64,000 nt of DNA from Bacteroidales bacterium (GTDB lineage Bacteria > Bacteroidota > Bacteroidia > Bacteroidales > UBA932), in contig JAFPVJ010000004.1 in the NCBI GenBank assembly GCA_017400135.1, positions 20,643 through 84,642 on the forward strand. The letters run 5' to 3'. The translations under genes were made by a program, and so were the position numbers. Within the stretch, counting starts at the first letter, position 1. Each line of letters begins with the position of its first letter. Positions 35,391 through 42,220 of this stretch are shown here, one piece after another. The notes beneath the pieces were generated by a model. It was given only the letters and a program-made list of their open reading frames with translations, was not told the origin of the DNA and searched no databases.

Positions 35391-35463
35391 TCTGGATGAC
35401 TGGACTTGAACCAGCGACCTCCTGGTCCCTAACCAGGTGCGCTACCAACTGCGCTACATCCAG
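35391..35463 (-). tRNA. tRNA-Pro (anticodon AGG)
   Basis: The 73-nt minus-strand sequence folds fully: acceptor CTGGATG/CATCCAG, D-stem GCGC/GCGC, anticodon stem CCTGG/CCAGG with loop TTAGGGA, and T-stem GCTGG/CCAGT. The discriminator is A73 with C1-G72, which are proline identity elements. The anticodon is AGG, reading CCU, and G37 follows. CCA is not encoded. An A at position 34 is uncommon among bacterial proline tRNAs. Confidence 0.9.
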
Positions 35464-35476
35464 AAGATTGGGACTG

Positions 35477-35484
35477 CAAAGATA
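35477..35484 (-). promoter_or_regulatory. -7 box (TATCTTTG) for tRNA-Pro
   Basis: CAAAGATA on the plus strand, 14 bp upstream of tRNA nucleotide 1 on the minus strand, with a TTTGG-like -33 region near 35498-35503. Confidence 0.75.
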
Positions 35485-35540
35485 CTACTTTTTTGACCCA
35501 AAGCAAATTCTTTTTCAAGAAAATGAGTTATCTTAGCTGT

Positions 35541-36206
35541 ATGAAACGAATTGTGCTTTTTGTCACGCTGTGTGCGTGCCTGGCGCTGTCCTGCACCCGT
35601 CAGCGGCAGGACACTTTGCAGACCGGTGACTTGATTTTCGTCGGCATTCCGGCAGATTATACCTTGGATGACACTTCGATGGATGCCGCCATCACGGAAG
35701 CGACCGGCACTTCTGACAGCCTGACCCTGATCCATGTTGCCATCGCAGAGGTGGATTCGGACGGGCAGCCCTGGATCATTGATGCGACGACTAAATATGG
35801 CGTGGACCGTCATCCGATGGAGACCTTCCTGACGCAGTTCACGCTGAAGGATGGATCTCTGCCTATCTTCAAGGTGATGCGGCTGAAAGACGACCATGTC
35901 GCCGCGACAGCGGTCGAGCGGGCCAAGATCTTCCTGGGCACTCCCTACGACATAGAGTTCCTGCCGGACAACGGGGCCTTCTATTGCTCTGAACTGGTCC
36001 AGGTCAGCTACCTCACGGACGACGGGTCCCGCATCTTCCCTTCGGCTCCGATGAACTTCAAGAACGCGGAAGGGGAGTTCCCCGTCTATTGGACGCAACT
36101 GTTCGCCCTGATCGGCCAGGAGATTCCGCAGGACGTTCCCGGCACCAACCCCCAGGGCATGGCTCAGGATCCGAATCTGAAGCCGGTGAATGTTACCATT
36201 CATTGA
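35541..36206 (+). CDS. YiiX/YebB-like NlpC/P60 cysteine hydrolase lipoprotein
   Basis: Start 35541 gives MKRIVLFVTLCACLALSC, an SPII signal with Cys18; starts further upstream would precede the signal peptide. The 221-residue body matches the YiiX/YebB-like permuted papain-like hydrolases. GDLIFVGIP opens it, LIHVAIAE carries the His and FYCSELVQVSY the catalytic-type Cys. Relatives cleave peptide or amide bonds in cell-wall or lipid substrates; the target here is unknown. A near-consensus box (TATCTTAG, 35529-35536) sits just before the start. The next gene follows at 24 bp. Confidence 0.82.
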   Translation: MKRIVLFVTLCACLALSCTRQRQDTLQTGDLIFVGIPADYTLDDTSMDAAITEATGTSDSLTLIHVAIAEVDSDGQPWIIDATTKYGVDRHPMETFLTQFTLKDGSLPIFKVMRLKDDHVAATAVERAKIFLGTPYDIEFLPDNGAFYCSELVQVSYLTDDGSRIFPSAPMNFKNAEGEFPVYWTQLFALIGQEIPQDVPGTNPQGMAQDPNLKPVNVTIH

Positions 36207-36230
36207 ACGAACCATCAACCAAACCGCTGA

Positions 36231-37259
36231 ATGATGAAAAAACTGACTGTCGCCGTACTCGGCATGATCCTTTCCCTGAGCGCCTTCGCCCAGATGATGC
36301 CGGACTCGACCTTCCAGGTCGTTGCCTATTGGGACAAAGGGGACGCGATCTCATACAATTGTAAGTCCCGTAATGTCCGGATTATAACGGACGGCACCGA
36401 AAACGAACAGTTCTCGACTTCCGACGTCCGTACGTTTGAGGTCATCGACCAGACGGATACGTCGTATACGCTGAGGATGAGCTATTCGGATGCGTTTTCT
36501 TCCCAGTTGAGCGAGGGGCTGGATTCCGACATCTTCTCCACGCTCTGGTCAAAGGAAAAGATTGATTTCCAGACCGACCAGCTCGGGACGCTTCAAAGGT
36601 ATCTGGACCTGGACCGGATGCTGGATAGCGTGGCAGAGAGCGTTCCGGGTGTGGTCGATGAGGTCAGCGCCCGCTACAAGAAAAAGGACCTGAAAGAGAT
36701 GGGCTTTGACAGGGAAGCGTGGATCGAGCGTTTCTCCGCCACCTTCAGCAACCGTGAGATGCTGTACACGGCTTGCAACAAGGACATTGCCCCTTTCTTC
36801 TACTACCACGGCGTCCGTCTCGATCCCAAGCAAGAGTATGTGATTGAAAAGGAATACCCGAACGTTATCGGATCACAAAGCTTAAATGCAGACATGCATT
36901 TCTGGGTGGATGAGGAAAAGAGCGATTCCGTCGCCGTCGTCATCTTTTCCCATGCGGAAGCCGACGGGGAGAGCCTGATTCCTACGCTGCGGGATGCCGC
37001 CCTTTCCTTATTGAGAGCCAGCCTGTCACCGGAGGAATATGAGGAATCCGCCCCTGTGATCATGCTCCAGTTTGACAAGAGCCAGATGAGCATCACCTTC
37101 TCGGAGGACACCGGGACGCTCATCGATCTCGGGAGCGGCTGGCCTGTCCAGTATTTCTCTGAGGTCCGCATCACCATCAAAGCGGCGGACGGGACCTCCG
37201 AGGTGGTTACGACGGTCGATATTGAATATAAAGACCCGGAGGAGGAGGCTAGTCAATAG
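36231..37259 (+). CDS. Hypothetical secreted protein
   Basis: A 342-residue protein with a cleavable SPI signal peptide (MMKKLTVAVLGMILSLSAFAQ). The mature part is a mixed alpha/beta sequence of about 320 residues with no Cys pairs beyond two single cysteines and no recognised motif. It reads like the large Bacteroidota-specific families of periplasmic proteins with a beta-barrel-like repeat of about 70 residues (FEVIDQTDTSYTLRMSYSD, and later VAVVIFSHAEAD). The function is unknown. It follows the YiiX-like gene at 24 bp and overlaps the 3' end of the GH92 gene on the other strand by 11 bp. Confidence 0.75.
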   Translation: MMKKLTVAVLGMILSLSAFAQMMPDSTFQVVAYWDKGDAISYNCKSRNVRIITDGTENEQFSTSDVRTFEVIDQTDTSYTLRMSYSDAFSSQLSEGLDSDIFSTLWSKEKIDFQTDQLGTLQRYLDLDRMLDSVAESVPGVVDEVSARYKKKDLKEMGFDREAWIERFSATFSNREMLYTACNKDIAPFFYYHGVRLDPKQEYVIEKEYPNVIGSQSLNADMHFWVDEEKSDSVAVVIFSHAEADGESLIPTLRDAALSLLRASLSPEEYEESAPVIMLQFDKSQMSITFSEDTGTLIDLGSGWPVQYFSEVRITIKAADGTSEVVTTVDIEYKDPEEEASQ

Positions 37260-39459
37260 GTTCCGGGCCCATCGTGAAGACCAGCGAGCCGCCGGATTGG
37301 ATGGCGGAGAGGGGGAGGGAGGTGCCGGTGAAGGGCTCGCCGTTCAGCGTCATACCCAAAATATAAATGTCTTCGGGGCCGATTTGGGCACCGTCGGCGG
37401 TCTGGGTCCGGATGCGGAATTCCCCGCCGCCGGGCAATGAAACCGTGGCGCTGCGCACCGAGGGACTTCCGATGTCCAGGAGGCCGCTGCAGGGCGCGAC
37501 GGGGTAGAGCCCCAGGGCACTCCAGACGTACCAGGCCGACATCTGGCCGCAGTCGTCGTTGCCGCAGAGGCCGTCCAGGGCGTCGCTGTACATTTCCTTT
37601 TTGATCCGCGCAACCATCTCCTGGGTCTTCCAGGGCTGCCCGGCGTCGTTGTACAGATAGGCGACGTGGTGGCAGGGCTCGTTGCCGTGGGCGTACTGGC
37701 CGATCAGGCCGGTGATGTCCGGCACGACGATGTCATCCGCCGTCAGCTCAGTGGCGAACATTTCATCCAGCTTGGCGCCGAAGGCCGCGGGGCCGCCGTA
37801 CAGCTCGACCATCCGCGCCCGGTCGTGAGGCACGTAGAAGGTGTACTGCCAGGCATTGCCTTCGATGAAATCCTGGTCGTGGGCCGCCGTCTGCAGGGGG
37901 TTGAACGGTTCCTTCCAGCTGCCGTCTTCGCGGCGGGCGCGCATGAAGCCCACCGAAGGATCGAAGACGTTGGCATAATTCCCCGCCCGCTTTTCGAAAT
38001 ACGCAGCCTCGTCATCTTTGCCTAGCTTGCGGGCCACCAGGGACAGGCACCAGTCGTCGTAGGCGTATTCCAGGGTCTTGGAAACGGAACTGTGGTCCAG
38101 GCCCGTGGGAATGTAGCCGTAGACCTTGTAGGGCCAGACGCCGCGGTCCGGGTCTTCCGCGATGGACTTCATCGCCGCCCAGGCTTCCTCGTAGTCGAAG
38201 CCGCCGAGGTCCTGCAGGATGGCGTCCGCAATCACCGGGACGCTGTGGTAACCGATCATGCAGAAGGTCTCGCAGGTGCCGTATTCGTTGATGGGCAGCA
38301 TTCCGATCTGGCGGTAGCGCTCCAGCATGGAGCGGATGAACGCCACATTGCGATCCGGGCAGATGAGGTTGTAGAGCGGATGCACGGCGCGGTAGGTGTC
38401 CCACAAGGAATAGTTGGTGTAGAGCGCGCCTGCCGGCGAATGGTGCACTTCCTTGTCCCAGCCGCGGTAGCCGCCGTCCACGTCGGTGATGAGGTTGGGA
38501 ACGACCATCGTGTGGTAGAGGGAGGTGTAAAAGATGCGTGCCTCTTTTTCCGTGGCGAAAGTGGCCTGGATGGGGGAGAGGGCAGCCTCCCATTGGGCGG
38601 CGGCCTCACGCGCGACCTCGCCGAAAGACTTGTCTCCCAGTTCGGCGAACAGATTGGCCCGAGCCGCTTCGCAACTGACGGTCGAGACTCCGATGCGCAC
38701 GAGCAAGGGCTTCTCCGTGGGAACGGCGACGTGCAGCTTGGTCATGCGCTCGGCGGCCACGCCCGGTTCGAGGGCCTGCCCATCCGCATAGCCTGTCCAG
38801 AACGCCACCGGCTCCGACAGTTCGGCGCAGAAATACAGGACGTGGTTGCTGATGAATCCGTACGAGCGCCGGAATCCCTCGATGTGGCGCCCGTCCGTGC
38901 AGCGGACGTCGGCTTCATAGATGCCGCCGTCGTTGCCGTGGAGCATGTCGAAGAGCAGGCCGGGGCGCTGTTCGGGGCCCTGGAAGGTGAAGCGGTAGAA
39001 GGCGCAACGCTGCGTCGCGGTCATCTCGCAGCGGATCACGTTCTCATCGAGCGTGACGGCATAATAGCCGGGGCGCGCCGCTTCCGAATTGTGATCGAAA
39101 TGCGCGCGATAACCCTCTCCCGGTCCGTTTCCGGGCTCGAAGACGGGGTCTCCGGTCACCGGCGTCAGCAGCAGGTCGCACATATCGGGCGCTCCCGTGC
39201 CGCTCATGTGCGTTTGGGAGAAGCCGAGCAGGGTGTTGTCGTCGTGGTGATAGCCCGCGCAGTGCTGCCAGTCGTTCAGTCCCGTGTCCGGGCTGGGAGA
39301 GACCATGCCGAACGGTACGGTGGCCCCGGGGAAGGTGTGCCCGTTGAAAGCCGTGCCGATCAGGGGATTGACGGCATCGACGAGTTTCGGTTTCGGCTGG
39401 CAGGCAGCCAGCAGAAAGAGAACAGGGAGCAGGACGCCCCATCGACGTGCAGCATGCAT
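37249..39459 (-). CDS. GH92 alpha-mannosidase lipoprotein
   Basis: The 736-residue product begins with an SPII signal (LPVLFLLAAC, Cys about 20). GH92 hallmarks are clear: VNPLIGTAFNGHTFPGATVPFGMVSPSPDT at the start, LGFSQTHMSGTGAPDM, and near the end GLCGNDDCGQMSAWYVWSALGLYPVAP. GH92 are Ca2+-dependent exo-alpha-mannosidases acting on N-glycans or mannans. The linkage preference cannot be read from sequence. It has its own promoter, divergent from the MATE gene. Confidence 0.95.
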   Translation of the reverse strand: MHAARRWGVLLPVLFLLAACQPKPKLVDAVNPLIGTAFNGHTFPGATVPFGMVSPSPDTGLNDWQHCAGYHHDDNTLLGFSQTHMSGTGAPDMCDLLLTPVTGDPVFEPGNGPGEGYRAHFDHNSEAARPGYYAVTLDENVIRCEMTATQRCAFYRFTFQGPEQRPGLLFDMLHGNDGGIYEADVRCTDGRHIEGFRRSYGFISNHVLYFCAELSEPVAFWTGYADGQALEPGVAAERMTKLHVAVPTEKPLLVRIGVSTVSCEAARANLFAELGDKSFGEVAREAAAQWEAALSPIQATFATEKEARIFYTSLYHTMVVPNLITDVDGGYRGWDKEVHHSPAGALYTNYSLWDTYRAVHPLYNLICPDRNVAFIRSMLERYRQIGMLPINEYGTCETFCMIGYHSVPVIADAILQDLGGFDYEEAWAAMKSIAEDPDRGVWPYKVYGYIPTGLDHSSVSKTLEYAYDDWCLSLVARKLGKDDEAAYFEKRAGNYANVFDPSVGFMRARREDGSWKEPFNPLQTAAHDQDFIEGNAWQYTFYVPHDRARMVELYGGPAAFGAKLDEMFATELTADDIVVPDITGLIGQYAHGNEPCHHVAYLYNDAGQPWKTQEMVARIKKEMYSDALDGLCGNDDCGQMSAWYVWSALGLYPVAPCSGLLDIGSPSVRSATVSLPGGGEFRIRTQTADGAQIGPEDIYILGMTLNGEPFTGTSLPLSAIQSGGSLVFTMGPEPID

Positions 39460-39480
39460 AGGAAGGCAGTTTAATCAAAC

Positions 39481-39488
39481 CAAAGATA
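39481..39488 (-). promoter_or_regulatory. -7 box (TATCTTTG) for GH92
   Basis: CAAAGATA on the plus strand, 21 bp upstream of the GH92 start on the minus strand. Confidence 0.75.
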
Positions 39489-39539
39489 TCGTTTTTCCGC
39501 CGACTATGCAACGATAGGTGCGGGAACGGCAAAAAATAC

Positions 39540-39547
39540 TACCTTTG
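39540..39547 (+). promoter_or_regulatory. -7 box (TACCTTTG) for the MATE gene
   Basis: TACCTTTG ends 8 bp before the ATG at 39556, so the mRNA would have almost no leader. Confidence 0.7.
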
Positions 39548-39555
39548 TCTCCGCA

Positions 39556-40887
39556 ATGGAAGGCATGGACGGACATTACGGATACAGGCGCATCCTGCGG
39601 GAACTGTGGCCGATGGTGCTGACCATCATCGTGACCTCGGTCTACAGCATCGTGGACGGCTGGTTCATCTCGAACTATGCCGGCAGTACGGCGTTCGCGG
39701 CGATGAACATCATCTGGCCGGCTGTGGCGATCATTTCGGCCTTGGGGCTGATGGTCGGCGCCGGGGGCAGTGCGTTGGTGTCCAAGACCTTCGGCGAAGG
39801 GAACGTCGAGCGGGGCAACCATACTTTCACGATGCTGATCCGCCTGACTTTCGTCGCGGGTCTGGTCATCTCGGCGTTGTTCTTCCTGGTCATGCGTCCC
39901 GCGGCGATTGCCCTGCGGGCGGAAGGGGAGATGGTCCGCTATGCCGTCCTGTACGGGCGTATCCTCACGGCGGCCCTGCCTGTCTATATGCTGCAACTTG
40001 CCCTCCAGCCCTTCTGCATGGTGGCGGGGAAGCCGGGGATCGCGACGATGACCAGCATCGCCTGCGGACTGACCAATATCATCCTGGATGCGCTGTTCGT
40101 GGCGGTCTGCGGCTGGGGCCTCACCGGAGCGGCCATTGCTACGGCCATTTCCTTCGTGGTTGGCGGCGCGATTCCGACCGTGTTCTTCGCTTCGCGGCGC
40201 AATACCACGCCCCTGCGCTTCCTTCCGGACAGCCCGTCGGACTGGCCCGCCATCGGGCAGTCGCTGTCGAACGGCCTGTCCGAGTTCGTCGGGAATATTT
40301 CCTTCAACGTCGTGGGGATCTGCTACAACCTGCAGCTGATGAAATACATCGGTGAAAACGGTGTGTCGGCCTACGGGGTCCTGATGTACATCGGCTTCAT
40401 CTTCGGCTCGGTCTTCATCGGCTACAACATGGGCATCTCGCAGGTCATTTCCTACAAATACGGGGCAGGGGACAAGGCGGAATTGCGCAGCCTGCTGCAC
40501 AAGAGCTGCGTGCTCATCGCGCTGGCCGGCCTGGCGATCACGCTCGTCATCGAACTCTTCGCGCCCCGGCTGTCCGCCTTCTTCGTCGGATACTACCCGG
40601 CCTTGCGCGACCTGACGACCTACGCGATGCGTATCTACATGATTTCCTTCCTGCTCTGCGGCTTCAACATGTTCGCATCGGCCTGGTTCACAGCGCTCAA
40701 CAACGGCCCTGTTTCGGCGCTGATTTCCTTCACCCGCACCCTGGTCTTCGAGCTGGGCTGCGTCTTCCTCCTGCCCGCCCTGCTGGGCATCGACGGCATC
40801 TGGCTGGCGGTGAATGTAGCCGAAGTCCTAGCTCTCGCCCTCTCCGCCGCCCTGGTCCTGGGCCTGCGGAAACGGTACGGCTACTGA
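39556..40887 (+). CDS. MATE-family efflux transporter
   Basis: The 443-residue product has 12 predicted helices in two homologous halves. MATE features include LRELWPMVLTIIVTSVYSIVDGWFISNYAGSTAFAAMNIIWP and GAGGSALVSKTFGEGN in the first half, and a related segment (NGLSEFVGNISFNVVGICYN) in the second. Members export drugs or metabolites using Na+ or H+. No regulator or partner gene is adjacent. It faces away from GH92. Its last 60 bp are antisense to the degenerate gene that follows. Confidence 0.93.
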   Translation: MEGMDGHYGYRRILRELWPMVLTIIVTSVYSIVDGWFISNYAGSTAFAAMNIIWPAVAIISALGLMVGAGGSALVSKTFGEGNVERGNHTFTMLIRLTFVAGLVISALFFLVMRPAAIALRAEGEMVRYAVLYGRILTAALPVYMLQLALQPFCMVAGKPGIATMTSIACGLTNIILDALFVAVCGWGLTGAAIATAISFVVGGAIPTVFFASRRNTTPLRFLPDSPSDWPAIGQSLSNGLSEFVGNISFNVVGICYNLQLMKYIGENGVSAYGVLMYIGFIFGSVFIGYNMGISQVISYKYGAGDKAELRSLLHKSCVLIALAGLAITLVIELFAPRLSAFFVGYYPALRDLTTYAMRIYMISFLLCGFNMFASAWFTALNNGPVSALISFTRTLVFELGCVFLLPALLGIDGIWLAVNVAEVLALALSAALVLGLRKRYGY

Positions 40888-41516
40888 GTGCCCGCCTCGG
40901 CGGCGGAATAATTCCTTCCTGTCAAGTATGGTTTTTCTGGCCTTTCTGAAAGAGGGGCTAGGTACTCTTCTGAATAAACAAACGGCTATCCAGAAACACA
41001 AACTGTAAAGGGCAGCGAGGAGGATGGTGAGCCAAATATAAATACAAGAATCGTCAGCAATAGAATCTGCTGCATGATGGAGGATGTATACATAAGCAAA
41101 CCCGGCTATGGCAGTGAGGAGGAGTATGGGAAACCACCAACTGTGACTCGCGACCATCAATGCCCATCCCTTAGTGCGTACGATCCCATCTTTCAAATAC
41201 CCGTTCAATTCAGGCTTGTTTTTACCCGGTTTCGCCTCCATTTCGAAGATTTTGAATGCCCCGGGCTCCAGATAATCGCCAAATGTAACTTTAGCGAATG
41301 AATCCTCACTTGGGCCGTTCTTCGGTTCTACCGGGAAACTCTGAATGACTTTAGGGGGCGTACCGGCTCGACGAGCTGGCATGACTTCATATCCTTCAAA
41401 TAGATTCTGAAAGGATTATTAGGAGAGACATCGTCCTTCAGGATGATTTTTTTCGACCCATTGAACAAGCCGATCAAGCCTAACGACCAGTCAAGACATT
41501 GACTTAATGTTGTCAC
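40828..41516 (-). pseudogene. Frameshifted membrane-protein gene
   Basis: Two overlapping minus-strand frames read like halves of one protein. The upstream frame (from 41516) gives MTTLSQCLDWSLGLIGLFNG...DDVSPNNPF. The downstream frame joins near 41383-41420 and gives NLFEGYEVMPARRAGTPPK..., then two membrane helices (FPILLLTAIAGFAYVYIL and IYIWLTILLAALYSLCFW). Neither frame alone is a convincing gene: the second has in-frame TAA codons just upstream. Its C-terminus runs antisense into the MATE gene, which also suggests loss of the original stop. I do not recognise the family. Confidence 0.6.
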
Positions 41517-41605
41517 AAAGTCAGTGACGCCAGTAAAAATAGATAAAAGATAGTTATTCAGTAGTTACATAATAAACAAAAATAGTAAAAAATGTGGATT
41601 TTATG

Positions 41606-41613
41606 TAACTTTG
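41606..41613 (+). promoter_or_regulatory. -7 box (TAACTTTG) for tRNA-Ser
   Basis: TAACTTTG matches TAnnTTTG, ending 26 bp before tRNA nucleotide 1. Confidence 0.7.
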
Positions 41614-41639
41614 CCATCCCGCCGGATGTCGGCGGAATT

Positions 41640-41724
41640 GGAGGTGTGGCCGAGTGGTCGATGGCGGCAGTCTTGAAAACTGTTGAACGGCAACGTTCCG
41701 GGGGTTCGAATCCCTCCGCCTCCG
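41640..41724 (+). tRNA. tRNA-Ser (anticodon TGA)
   Basis: The 85-nt sequence has acceptor stem GGAGGTG/CGCCTCC (one G-U pair), discriminator G, an anticodon loop CTTGAAA giving TGA (reads UCN, mainly UCA), and a long variable arm as in serine tRNAs. The T-loop is TTCGAAT. CCA is not encoded. A promoter lies upstream and an intrinsic terminator 13 bp downstream. Confidence 0.95.
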
Positions 41725-41736
41725 CGAAGTGGTAGC

Positions 41737-41773
41737 AAAAAATCGCGTCAAGCTTGCTTGAACGCGATTTTTT
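41737..41773 (+). terminator. Terminator of tRNA-Ser
   Basis: AAAAAATCGCGT and ACGCGATTTTTT pair around the AAGC/TTGC-containing centre, ending in a T-run. The symmetry allows action in both directions. Confidence 0.85.
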
Positions 41774-41795
41774 GATGGCAATTCGCAAGCCCCGC
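41769..41795 (+). repeat. 27-bp direct repeat flanking the array, left copy
   Basis: Matches 42192-42218 at 23 of 27 positions, with the last 13 bases (TCGCAAGCCCCGC) identical. The two copies bracket the 52-bp-periodic array. Confidence 0.7.
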
Positions 41796-41890
41796 CGCCG
41801 GCGGGGAGGGATGTCGGAGGGCGTAAGCCCGACGACATCCCGGAGGCTGAGGGAGGCTAAGGGGGTACGGGGATAACTGCTGCCGAATAG

Positions 41891-42153
41891 TCCGAAACAC
41901 CGCGATTTCGTACGCTTCGGGAACATCACTGTGTTTGAACCGTCCGAAACCCTGGGTTTTCGTTCGGTCCGGGAACGGTACTGCTTTGGCAATAGCTGCG
42001 AGGCCGGGAGATAACCGTTAGTGGGGGCAAGAAAGACCCGTTTTGCACCGCGAACCTGCAAATAATCGCCCTCCCGGTGCAAGGCGGGGCCTGTTTGCAC
42101 CCCGAAGCATCAAAAACATGGTTTGAAGGTGCAAATCGGGGGTATTTTGCACC
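41891..42153. repeat. 52-bp-periodic non-coding array with inverted heptamers
   Basis: Between tRNA-Ser and the heparinase-like gene no gene is supported. Degenerate units recur every 52 bp. TCCGAAAC...CGGGAAC...ACTG occurs at 41891 and 41943 (about 70% identical). Further on, 26-bp units at 42024, 42076 and 42128 each end in TTTGCACC, and the last two start with GGTGCAA. The heptamers TTGCACC (42043, 42095, 42147) and GGTGCAA (42076, 42128) thus alternate with spacings of 33 and 19 bp. Confidence 0.75.
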
Positions 42154-42191
42154 TCTATCGGCTGTTTGAATTAAAAGAAGGAGATTATCCC

Positions 42192-42218
42192 TTTTTGATT
42201 GCTTATCGCAAGCCCCGC
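42192..42218 (+). repeat. 27-bp direct repeat flanking the array, right copy
   Basis: Counterpart of 41769-41795 (23/27). It ends 2 bp before the stop codon of the heparinase-like gene. Confidence 0.7.
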
Positions 42219-42220
42219 GC

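Noticed and set aside
41558-42100. Minus-strand frame of 180 codons over tRNA-Ser and the array
   Set aside because: It crosses an intact tRNA gene and repeat DNA, and has no protein-like motif.
42024-42153. CRISPR array (26-bp repeats with two 26-bp spacers)
   Set aside because: The repeats are degenerate, the 52-bp period extends upstream into unlike units, spacers are short and no cas gene is present.
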